DNA of 64,000 nucleotides from Arthrobacter sp. zg-Y769 (GTDB taxonomy: Bacteria; Actinomycetota; Actinomycetes; Actinomycetales; Micrococcaceae): contig NZ_JAJJOE010000004.1 in NCBI RefSeq assembly GCF_020907405.1, forward strand, positions 372,001 to 436,000. The letters run 5' to 3'. This document shows, one piece after another, positions 7,894-14,778 of this stretch. Numbering within the stretch: position 1 is the stretch's first letter; each line of letters starts with the position of its first letter. The notes under the pieces are model-generated. The model did not search any database, had not been told where the DNA came from, and worked only from the letters and a program-made list of their open reading frames with translations. A program made the translations under genes and the position numbers.

Positions 7894-8831
7894 GCCAGTG
7901 CCTCTTTCTGGTGCTCGGGGAGATCGGTTCCCCCCGGGATGGGGTTGAGTTCCTGGATCAGGAGTTCAAAGGTGACAGCAACCGGGTTTTCCCCGGGGAC
8001 AAGGGTGCCTGCGTGAACCTGCCCGTATTTGTCGACAAGGGTGCAGTTGATGGTGACCTCCGGTTCGCCTGCCGTGTTCGTCGTGAGCAGCCCGACAAGA
8101 GTCGCTACTTCGGTACCAGGCCCCTCAACCCTGACCGGCCCCCGCTCTGCGGGCCCGGTGAGGGTTGCCCCGATGAGGCTGCCGATTCCGCCCCTGATGG
8201 CTGCGGTTCGTATGCCGGCGGATGCGCAAATGGTTTTGACGGCCGAGGTGATGTCCTCGTTGGGACAGACTCGGGCGATAACTGAGCGGCAAGTCTCTCC
8301 CCGCTCCCGCTGGTTTTCCGGCATGGTCGAATCCTTTACGAGTTGGGGCGTGAAAACCGGCATCGCAGTTTCGGGGTCGTCCGCACTAACGAGGTCGACG
8401 TCGTGCAAGGCATGAAGCACAACAACCGGGGGGCTCTGCCCGATCTGCGTTTCCGGCCAGATGTGGCCCGCCTGCAGCACCCCGTCCGGAGTGGTCCAGA
8501 GGCAGTGACTATGGATAAAGGGACTTCCGTCCCTGGAGCCCAAGGTGGCCGCACCGAGAATCAAATTGGCCTGGGGAGTGGTCCGGGTAGCGCTGTAGCT
8601 GACCGTTCTTTCATGTGTTCCGTCTGCCGGCACGCAGTAGCTGACAGGTGAAAGTGACCCCCCCGACAACTCGGCTATTCCGTTCCGCGCCCCGATGCCA
8701 TGCAATGCATCAAAGAGTTGGCTCACTAGGGGTTGTCCGGGCTTAAGCCGGATTACTGCTGAGGACATGCGTGACTCAAAGGCGATCAACCGCGGTCTAG
8801 TCTGCGGTCCAGGGTGAACAAGTGTCAGCAT
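7890..8831 (-). CDS. Tandem PPC (DUF296) domain protein of the TRAP/E1 cluster
   Basis: 313-aa protein with two PPC/DUF296 domains (about residues 25-165 and 180-296). Domain 1 has the metal-site style motif with His107, His109 and His123 (FIHSHC, then AGHIW). In domain 2 the equivalent region is HAGTL, retaining only His273, so it is probably degenerate. PPC domains form trimers and occur in plant AT-hook proteins and in uncharacterised bacterial proteins; no enzyme activity is established. I chose the ATG at 8831 because a predicted operator (8909-8921) lies inside the longer open frame that starts at 8930. The Shine-Dalgarno is weak at both starts. The gene overlaps the lipoyl gene (ATGA). 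Confidence 0.7.
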   Translation of the reverse strand: MLTLVHPGPQTRPRLIAFESRMSSAVIRLKPGQPLVSQLFDALHGIGARNGIAELSGGSLSPVSYCVPADGTHERTVSYSATRTTPQANLILGAATLGSRDGSPFIHSHCLWTTPDGVLQAGHIWPETQIGQSPPVVVLHALHDVDLVSADDPETAMPVFTPQLVKDSTMPENQRERGETCRSVIARVCPNEDITSAVKTICASAGIRTAAIRGGIGSLIGATLTGPAERGPVRVEGPGTEVATLVGLLTTNTAGEPEVTINCTLVDKYGQVHAGTLVPGENPVAVTFELLIQELNPIPGGTDLPEHQKEALA

Positions 8832-8908
8832 TGCGACTCGTTTCTTGCTCGAGGGTGGTGAGCAGTTACGAGGCCGGGTTCCGGGGTTTGGAATGACCTC
8901 TTTAGAAA

Positions 8909-8921
8909 TTGGTACTACCAA
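8909..8921. promoter_or_regulatory. FadR-type operator, perfect TTGGTA-C-TACCAA palindrome
   Basis: TTGGTACTACCAA is an exact odd dyad in the gap between the upstream SDR (ends 8950) and the PPC gene (start 8831). It matches the sites at 12844, 12914, 12935 and 13729. This suggests that the PPC-lipoyl-E1-SDR segment has its own regulated promoter. Confidence 0.6.
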
Positions 8922-8949
8922 GAGATGCAAAATAAGAGGGGTCCCACAT

Positions 8950-9714
8950 TCAGCCGATGGCAGCTCCGCCGCAGACCTTGAGAGTGTCGCCGGTGACGAA
9001 GGCTGCTTCGGGTGAAGCGAGGTAGGAGACGGCTGCGGCTACCTCGACGGGCGTTCCGAGCCGTTTGATGGCCTGGTTGTCAAAGGAGTAGCTCATGTTG
9101 TCGGTCATCGGCGTCTCGATAGGGCCGGGGGCAACGGTGTTGCAGGTGATGCCGAGGGTTCCGACTTCTTTCGCCACCCATTTGGTGAATGCGATGACCC
9201 CGCCCTTTGACGCTGCGTAGGAGGGGCCGGACCGTCCTGCCCCGTCCCCTGAGGCATAGGGGCCGCCCATAATCCCGCTGATCGAGCTGATGTTGATGAT
9301 GCGGCCATCGCCTTGGTTCTTCATATGGGGATAAATGGCCGCTTGGGTGAAAAGAAACGTTCCTCGCAAATTGGTCTCGATATCGCGAGTCCAGGTTTCG
9401 TCATCCATGGTTTCGAGGTCAATTCGCCCGCATGTGCCTGCATTGTTAACCACAATGTCGACTGTTCCGAAGGCGTCGACAACCGATTGCACGCATGCTG
9501 ACACCTCTGCCCGGCTCCGAACGTCTACGGCGGCCGTCATAACCTTCCTGCCCGTGCGGTCCGTGATGTCCCGCGCTGCCTCGGTGGCGTCGATGACGTC
9601 AACTATGCAAACATCGGCGCCCTGCTCGGCAAGACGCAAGGCGATCGCGTGTCCGATACCGCGGGCGCCGCCGGTGACGATTGCACTCTTTCCGGCGAGT
9701 GTTTCCACATTCAT
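8950..9714 (-). CDS. SDR family oxidoreductase (3-oxoacyl-ACP reductase/FabG-like) of the TRAP cluster
   Basis: 254-aa classical SDR. TGGARGIG is at residues 14-21, followed by NNAGTCG, the catalytic Ser in NISSISG, YAASKGG (Tyr/Lys) and the C-terminal VTGDTLKVCGG. The start is at 9714, where AGGAGG is correctly spaced; the in-frame extension upstream to 9783 is ignored. It follows the TRAP permease gene (DctM, stop at 9737) by 22 nt on the same strand, so it is likely to perform the first oxidation of the imported substrate, or the reverse reduction. The exact substrate is unknown. Confidence 0.85.
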   Translation of the reverse strand: MNVETLAGKSAIVTGGARGIGHAIALRLAEQGADVCIVDVIDATEAARDITDRTGRKVMTAAVDVRSRAEVSACVQSVVDAFGTVDIVVNNAGTCGRIDLETMDDETWTRDIETNLRGTFLFTQAAIYPHMKNQGDGRIINISSISGIMGGPYASGDGAGRSGPSYAASKGGVIAFTKWVAKEVGTLGITCNTVAPGPIETPMTDNMSYSFDNQAIKRLGTPVEVAAAVSYLASPEAAFVTGDTLKVCGGAAIG

Positions 9715-9736
9715 GTGGCCTCCTGGTTGATGCCCA

Positions 9737-11236
9737 TTACAGGCCGAGAAGATCGGGAAGGAAATTGCTGAGTGCGGGCACAAACGTCACCAGCATGAGG
9801 ACGCCGAGGCCCGCCAGGAAGAACGGCCAGATACCCTTGATTGCTTCTCCGAAGGGGATTTTGGCGATGCCGGCCGCAACGAACAGGTCGATCCCCACAG
9901 GCGGCGTGACCAGCCCAAGCGCAAGGTTAACCGTCATAAACACCCCAATTGTGGTCATGTCCATTCCCAGTTCCAGCAGCACCGGGACAAAGAGCGGGAT
10001 GAAGAGATAGAAGGCGGAAATGGCGTCCAGGAACATGCCTGCGATCAGGAGGACCAAATTGATGAGCAGGACAAGGATCACCGTGTTGCTGGTCAGCGAC
10101 AGAAGGCCTTCAGCAACGGTCTCTGCAATCTGATACTTCGTGATCACGTACGCAAAGAGTGTCGCTGTAGCGATGATGAACATAATGCGCGCGGCTTGCA
10201 CGCCCGCAGTGGCAAAAATCTTGTAAACATCCGCGACCTTCAGGTCCCTCATCACAAACAAACCGATAATCAGGGCATAGACCGCAGCCACGGCGGCCGA
10301 TTCAGTAGGCGTGAAGACGCCACCGTAGATTCCGCCCAAGATGATAAAAGGCATCATGAGCCCTGGGATGGCACGGACCAGCGCTTTACGGATCACTCGT
10401 GCCGGTGCCCGCGTGGTTCGGATTTGGATAGAGGTATCGTGCGGAATGTCCGCAAGGGTCATGGTGGCAGGATTCGCACGTTCCGGCCCGACCTCGGCGG
10501 CACCCTGACGCGGAGCGACATCCGGGGTCGATGGGGCTGCCCCTCCAGCATCGGGCGCTGTCCCACCCGCCGGATCTTTGGGACGGCCCAGGGCGTGCGC
10601 TGCGTGCAGCTTTGCACTTGCCTTGGCCTGCTCCATTTCCCTGGGCAAAAACCGGGCGACCAGGTAGAACGCAAGGCCCATGCACAGTCCCGGCAGCACA
10701 CCTGCGGCGAAGAGCCGTCCGATGGAGATGCGTTCGTAGTCGCTCGCTACTACGGCGAAGACGATGAATGCGATGCTGGGTGGGATTACGATTCCCATCT
10801 CGCCGGCGCTTGCCACCAGGGCTGCAGCATGCCGTTTTTTGTACCCGTGTTTTGCGAGAGCGGGGATTAGTATTCCGCCCAGCGCTGCCACTGTTGCCGG
10901 TCCCGATCCGGAGATCGAGGAGAACACCAGAGCCGCCAGAATGGTGGTGAGTGCGATTCCGCTTTTGCGGTGCCCGACGCAGGCGTCGGCGAGTTCGATC
11001 AGCCGGGCGGAGATGCCCGTCAGTTCCATGATGACGCCAGCCAGTATGAAGAACGGGATGGCGAGGAGAGTTTCGGAGGCCATTGATGCGTACATGATTC
11101 CCGACGACGGGAACAGTGCGTTCACGCCCTGCATGTACAGGATGGTTACTAAGGAGGAGATGCCCATCGAAAAGGCGACAGGAACACCGAGGAAAAGCAA
11201 AAGTAGGAATGATCCGAAGAGAACGAGCTCAAGCAT
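9737..11236 (-). CDS. dctM: TRAP transporter large permease subunit, DctM family
   Basis: 499-aa polytopic membrane protein, the ion-coupled large subunit of a tripartite periplasmic (TRAP) carboxylate importer. Family marks include an N-terminal hydrophobic hairpin, SGSGPATVAALGGILIPAL, PPSIAFIV and the C-terminal LGLVTPPVGIDLFVAAGIA. DctM proteins are normally about 425-430 aa; the excess is a Pro/Ala/Gly-rich cytoplasmic linker at roughly residues 200-280, between the two helical bundles. The start at 11236 has GGGAGGGTAACC upstream; the frame open to 11392 overlaps dctQ and is rejected. dctQ ends 4 nt before this start. Confidence 0.92.
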   Translation of the reverse strand: MLELVLFGSFLLLLFLGVPVAFSMGISSLVTILYMQGVNALFPSSGIMYASMASETLLAIPFFILAGVIMELTGISARLIELADACVGHRKSGIALTTILAALVFSSISGSGPATVAALGGILIPALAKHGYKKRHAAALVASAGEMGIVIPPSIAFIVFAVVASDYERISIGRLFAAGVLPGLCMGLAFYLVARFLPREMEQAKASAKLHAAHALGRPKDPAGGTAPDAGGAAPSTPDVAPRQGAAEVGPERANPATMTLADIPHDTSIQIRTTRAPARVIRKALVRAIPGLMMPFIILGGIYGGVFTPTESAAVAAVYALIIGLFVMRDLKVADVYKIFATAGVQAARIMFIIATATLFAYVITKYQIAETVAEGLLSLTSNTVILVLLINLVLLIAGMFLDAISAFYLFIPLFVPVLLELGMDMTTIGVFMTVNLALGLVTPPVGIDLFVAAGIAKIPFGEAIKGIWPFFLAGLGVLMLVTFVPALSNFLPDLLGL

Positions 11237-11240
11237 GTGG

Positions 11241-11756
11241 TTACCCTCCCGGCAGGAGCTGGCTTGAGCTCTGCTCGTCATGTTGAATAGCGGTGACGGC
11301 CATCTGCACCACTCGAACCATGCCCAGGACGGCTCCGAGGGGTAGCGCGAGCGACAGAAGCCACTGCGGCAGTCCGAGTGCCGGGGTTGCACGGCCCCGA
11401 TCGAATTGGCTAGCGACCATGTCCCACCCCAGCCACAGGAGGATGGCCAGGAAGGTGAACATCGCGACGGCTATCGCGATGACCACGATTTTGCGCAGGA
11501 TCGGGCGGGCAACGTCTTGGAGGATGGTGAAGGCCGGGTGTGCGTTCATGCGGATGGCGGCCGAGGTTCCGATCATGATCAGGTACACGGCCAGACCTAC
11601 AACGAGTTCGTTGCTCCACGAGAGCGAAGCATGAAGCGCATAACGGCTGACAACATTCACGAACGCCAGAAGCGTGATGCTCGCAAAGGTGGCGACAATC
11701 AGTGCGTTCTCGAGCGAAGTCAGCGTGCGGTCGAAAGTGGATGCGACTGCCTTCAT
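11241..11756 (-). CDS. dctQ: TRAP transporter small permease subunit, DctQ family
   Basis: 171-aa four-helix membrane protein of the TRAP importer. Hydrophobic segments are near residues 18-38, 50-66, 90-112 and 132-150, and helix 2 is preceded by the family-typical SWSNELV, a conserved Trp-Ser-Asn-Glu. It works with DctM in the membrane and docks the solute-bound DctP. The start lies 2 nt after the dctP stop, and its own stop is 4 nt before dctM, giving a tight P-Q-M order. Confidence 0.88.
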   Translation of the reverse strand: MKAVASTFDRTLTSLENALIVATFASITLLAFVNVVSRYALHASLSWSNELVVGLAVYLIMIGTSAAIRMNAHPAFTILQDVARPILRKIVVIAIAVAMFTFLAILLWLGWDMVASQFDRGRATPALGLPQWLLSLALPLGAVLGMVRVVQMAVTAIQHDEQSSSQLLPGG

Positions 11757-11758
11757 CG

Positions 11759-12769
11759 CTATTTGGGCTTCACTGCTTCAGCGAGATCTGCTGTCCACAC
11801 CGATTCATATTTGTCGTAAATCGGCCCCATGGAATCACGGAAGACGGAAACCTGTTCCTCATTGAGTTCGGTGACAGTCATCGTCGACTTCATTTCCGCG
11901 AGCTGCTCCTCGCCGCGTTCACGGTTGGTCTTCTTCTGCAGTTCGTTGGCCTCGGCGGCTGCCTTCTGAACGAGTTCTTTATCGGAATCGCTCAGCTCCT
12001 CATACATGTCCTTGTTCATGCCCAGCATGAGCGGGTCGTAAATGTAGTTCCAGACAGTCAGATACTCCTGGACTTCCATCAGGCCGTTGGAGGCAATCAC
12101 GTCGTAGGGATTCTCCTGGCCGTCGATGGTTCCGTTTTGCAGCGAGGTGAATACTTCGCTGAAGTTCATGGTGATCGGGTCTGCATCCATTGCGGAATAG
12201 ATGTCGAGGAACATGCTCGAGCCGGGAACCCGAAACTTCAATGCCTTCAGGTCCTCGGGGGCGACAATCTCTTTGCTGTTGTTCGTGATCTGACGGAACC
12301 CTGACTCCCCGAACCCAAGGAGTTCAACCCCCTGCTCGTTGGCGAGTTCCTTGTAGGCATCGAGTGCCCCGGCTTCAATGGCCGCGTCTGCTTCCTCGTA
12401 GTCCTTATAGAGGAATGGAGCATTGATGGCCCCGTATCGGGGATCAATGCCGGAGTAGATGATGGTTGAGTTGTAGGAAAAGGCTTTGTCACCGTTCATT
12501 AGTTGTTCGACGCCGGCAGCCGCATCTCCACCGGAGAGCTGCTCATTTGCGTAGACGTTAACCGTGATGCGTCCATCGCTCTCTTCATTGAGAATCTCCG
12601 CGAACCGCTCGGCACCCAAGTACCAACTCGACGTATCGCTTACGGTCACGGTGAAGTCCCAGTTATATGTCTCCCCTTCTTCCCCGGCACCTGCGTTACT
12701 GGATCCGGAACCACACGCGGTTAGCATCAGCGCGGCGGTCAGTACGGGAACAATGTGCTTCGCCTTCAT
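11759..12769 (-). CDS. dctP: TRAP transporter solute-binding lipoprotein, DctP family
   Basis: 336-aa extracytoplasmic binding protein. The N-terminus MKAKHIVPVLTAALMLTACG is a lipoprotein signal with lipobox LTAC (Cys19), expected for a Gram-positive TRAP receptor. The mature domain has the DctP/TAXI-like fold, including the carboxylate-clamp region where a conserved Arg is expected (KALKFRVPGS near residue 166-175) and the VTMNFSEVFTSLQNGTIDGQENP-type stretch with conserved Gly-Gln-Glu-Asn-Pro. The ligand is therefore likely an organic acid anion. The start at 12769 has AAGGAGGAGAAG upstream. The 5' region carries three regulator-like sites (12844-12947). Confidence 0.9.
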   Translation of the reverse strand: MKAKHIVPVLTAALMLTACGSGSSNAGAGEEGETYNWDFTVTVSDTSSWYLGAERFAEILNEESDGRITVNVYANEQLSGGDAAAGVEQLMNGDKAFSYNSTIIYSGIDPRYGAINAPFLYKDYEEADAAIEAGALDAYKELANEQGVELLGFGESGFRQITNNSKEIVAPEDLKALKFRVPGSSMFLDIYSAMDADPITMNFSEVFTSLQNGTIDGQENPYDVIASNGLMEVQEYLTVWNYIYDPLMLGMNKDMYEELSDSDKELVQKAAAEANELQKKTNRERGEEQLAEMKSTMTVTELNEEQVSVFRDSMGPIYDKYESVWTADLAEAVKPK

Positions 12770-12843
12770 TCTTCTCCTCCTTGAGTGATACTCCCCCAGC
12801 AACGGTGGTTGTCTGGCGGAGGGCGGTGCGGTGATGCGCGAGG

Positions 12844-12856
12844 TTGGATTAACCAA
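12844..12856. promoter_or_regulatory. FadR-type operator TTGG-ATTAA-CCAA
   Basis: TTGGATTAACCAA follows the TGG-N5-CCA pattern and lies about 75 nt upstream of the dctP start. It is one of three such sites in the intergenic region between dctP and its regulator gene. Confidence 0.55.
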
Positions 12857-12913
12857 GTTCAAACACAGGTGCAACGTCGGTGTGGCACTGCGAATACCCC
12901 CAGTGTGTCGTAG

Positions 12914-12926
12914 TTGGTACTACCAG
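12914..12926. promoter_or_regulatory. FadR-type operator TTGG-TACTA-CCAG
   Basis: TTGGTACTACCAG is nearly identical to the perfect site at 8909-8921. Its centre is 21 bp, two helical turns, from the centre of the next site (12935-12947), consistent with cooperative binding on one face of the DNA. Confidence 0.6.
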
Positions 12927-12934
12927 ACAAGAGT

Positions 12935-12947
12935 CTGGAGTAACCAG
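12935..12947. promoter_or_regulatory. FadR-type operator CTGG-AGTAA-CCAG
   Basis: CTGGAGTAACCAG has perfect CTGG/CCAG arms with a 5-nt centre. It is the second member of a 21-bp-spaced pair upstream of dctP. Confidence 0.55.
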
Positions 12948-13012
12948 ATTTAAATACTTTTGTGTGCGCAACCCCGCACGGCAGGAGCACGGGGGAAGCT
13001 CCTGCGGCTCCG

Positions 13013-13702
13013 CTAAGTCGTGTGATTTATGAGTTCATCAAGCCAGGAGAAGTGATCGTCAACGGCCATAACTGCGGCACCTTCATCTCCGGACTGCACC
13101 GCTTCCAGAATCGCCCGATGCAGGATGCGCATTCGGACCCGGTCCTGGTCGAGTGCGAGGTGCCGCATGGTATTGGACAGGACCGTCGAGAGGACCTTGG
13201 CGAAAAACACCAGCCCTTGCGATCCCGAGGCATTAAAGAGGGCTTGATGGAATGCCATGTCTGCCGCATGCAGTTCAGATGAGTCATCAGAGGCATCCAT
13301 GCGGTCCACCGCTACGGCCATGTGGGCGCAGTTGACGTGGTCAACTCGCCTCGCCGCTTCAATCGCTGCCTGCCGTTCCAGCGCCACACGAACCGGCACC
13401 AGGGAATCAACAGTTATTTTCGATCCCATCAGCCCCAGGGTCAGCACTTCACTAACCGTTTCCGGACGAAGCCCGATGACGAAAGTTCCAGCCCTGTCCC
13501 TTCGCTCCAAAACACCCAGCGACTCCAGCCGGCCTATCCGGTCTCGAAGAGCGGTCCGGCTCACATTGAACCGCAGCGCCTGCTCGCGTTCACTTGGCAG
13601 GCGGTCTCCCGGTTCCATAGTGACAATCTGATTCATGAGCATGCCCATGATCGCGTCGCCGAAAAGCAAATCCTGAGAAGCCGTAGGCGGCTGAAACTCC
13701 AT
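13013..13702 (-). CDS. GntR family regulator, FadR/FCD subfamily, of the TRAP cluster
   Basis: 229-aa regulator. The winged HTH is N-terminal (PSEREQALRFNVSRTALRDRIGRLESLGVLERR), followed by a helical FCD ligand domain from about residue 85, with metal-site-style His residues in ADMAFHQALFNASG and a C-terminal DDHFSWLDELI. Members bind small carboxylates. The start at 13702 is preferred because a TGG-N5-CCA site (13729-13741) would lie inside the coding frame if the more distal GTG were used; AGAAGG is upstream. It lies upstream of dctP on the same strand, separated by about 240 nt with three operator-like sites, and probably represses itself and the cluster. Confidence 0.88.
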   Translation of the reverse strand: MEFQPPTASQDLLFGDAIMGMLMNQIVTMEPGDRLPSEREQALRFNVSRTALRDRIGRLESLGVLERRDRAGTFVIGLRPETVSEVLTLGLMGSKITVDSLVPVRVALERQAAIEAARRVDHVNCAHMAVAVDRMDASDDSSELHAADMAFHQALFNASGSQGLVFFAKVLSTVLSNTMRHLALDQDRVRMRILHRAILEAVQSGDEGAAVMAVDDHFSWLDELINHTT

Positions 13703-13728
13703 GCGTTGATGGTACCTTCTGGGGCAAA

Positions 13729-13741
13729 CTGGTATTACCAC
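13729..13741. promoter_or_regulatory. FadR-type operator in front of its own gene (CTGGTATTACCAC)
   Basis: The core TGGTATTACCA (13730-13740) is a TGG-N5-CCA dyad located 27 nt upstream of the regulator start. It suggests autoregulation. Confidence 0.55.
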
Positions 13742-13763
13742 TGCTGCCTCACACAGCGAACCT

Positions 13764-13813
13764 GCCGCTTAAGCGGCACAGCTGCGGCACCCGCACCGGA
13801 TACCGCAGCTGTG
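13764..13813 (-). terminator. Terminator-like hairpins after the CitE-like gene
   Basis: Two adjacent dyads follow the minus-strand CitE-like stop codon: an 11-bp perfect stem (CACAGCTGCGG at 13777-13787 with CCGCAGCTGTG at 13803-13813) and the palindrome GCCGCTTAAGCGGC (13764-13777). No long U-run follows. They would insulate the regulator promoter from read-through. Confidence 0.5.
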
Positions 13814-13828
13814 TGGAACGAATAATTT

Positions 13829-14674
13829 CTAGGCGTTCCAGAGTCCGTAGGAGTCCGCCAGCGAGGAGATCTTCTGGGCGCGGGCCAGGCGCGGCAGGTA
13901 GGAGCCGTCGCCCACCACGGCTCCGGCGGCATGCGCCTCCAGCAGCTCGTGGGCCCAGGTGATTTCGGATTCGCTCGGCGAGAGACCCTGATTGATGAAG
14001 TCCGTGGCCTCGGGCATCAGGCACAGCTTGCCGGTCATGCCCATGCTCTGCGTGACCTTGCAGGCTTCCAGCAGCTTTTCACCCAGTGCGCCGACGGTGG
14101 GACCGTCGATCGGGCCGGGCAGCTGGCCGACGCGGGAGGCGACCACGAGCTTGGAGCGGGCGTAGGCCAGTGCCATCGGATCATCCGAGGCGCCGGTGTC
14201 GCGGCGGAAATCGCCGACGCCGAATGCGAGGCGGAAGGTGCCCGGCGCGCTGGCGATGGCGGTGGCATTTTCAATACCCAGGGCCGATTCCACCAGGGCC
14301 AGCACCGGGGTGCCGGCCTGCAGGCGCATGGCGGTGTGCGTGACCTGCTCGGGCTTTTCGGTCATGGCGAGCATCACGCCGCGCAGGCCGGGGGCCTTCG
14401 AGAGGGCAGCGAGGTCATCGGCCCAGTAGTCGGTTTCGATGCCGTTGACGCGCACCCACGCGGTCATGCCGGTGGAGAGCGCCTCGACGACGCGTTCGCG
14501 GGCTTCGGCCTTGCCGCCGGCGGGAACGGCATCTTCCATGTCGAAGACCACCGAATCGGCCTCGGACGCCAGCGCCGGTGCAAAATTTGCTTCATCTGCG
14601 GCGGAGGCCAGCAGCCAGGAACGGGACAGTTTGGCGGGGAGGGCAGCTGCGCGGCTGTTTCGGAAGGGGGCCAT
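13829..14674 (-). CDS. HpcH/HpaI aldolase / citrate lyase beta-like (CitE superfamily) protein
   Basis: 281-aa TIM-barrel CoA-ester lyase-like protein. Diagnostic features are DSVVFDMEDAVPAGGKAEAR (acidic metal ligands), AWVRVNGIETDYWADD, LALVESALGIENA (Glu ligand) and the GVGDF-R-DTG loop. Typical CitE-like stand-alone proteins are 270-300 aa and include malyl-CoA, citramalyl-CoA and (3S)-malyl-CoA lyases or thioesterases. It lies 104 nt downstream of the allantoinase fusion on the same strand, so a link to disposal of glyoxylate from purines (malyl-CoA chemistry) is attractive but inferred. The specific reaction is not determined. Confidence 0.8.
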   Translation of the reverse strand: MAPFRNSRAAALPAKLSRSWLLASAADEANFAPALASEADSVVFDMEDAVPAGGKAEARERVVEALSTGMTAWVRVNGIETDYWADDLAALSKAPGLRGVMLAMTEKPEQVTHTAMRLQAGTPVLALVESALGIENATAIASAPGTFRLAFGVGDFRRDTGASDDPMALAYARSKLVVASRVGQLPGPIDGPTVGALGEKLLEACKVTQSMGMTGKLCLMPEATDFINQGLSPSESEITWAHELLEAHAAGAVVGDGSYLPRLARAQKISSLADSYGLWNA

Positions 14675-14778
14675 AAATAAGACATTACTTTCACGGCTGG
14701 CGGTTCCGAAAATGCGACGGCCGTCATGTGGCCACCGTCACCCCTGTGCGGTGGGCGCCCGGCCACCGTTGACTTCCG

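Noticed and set aside
8832-8930. Longer start for the PPC gene at 8930
   Set aside because: It would place the perfect TTGGTACTACCAA palindrome inside the coding region and adds 33 residues without PPC homology. It cannot be fully excluded, as neither start has a strong ribosome site.
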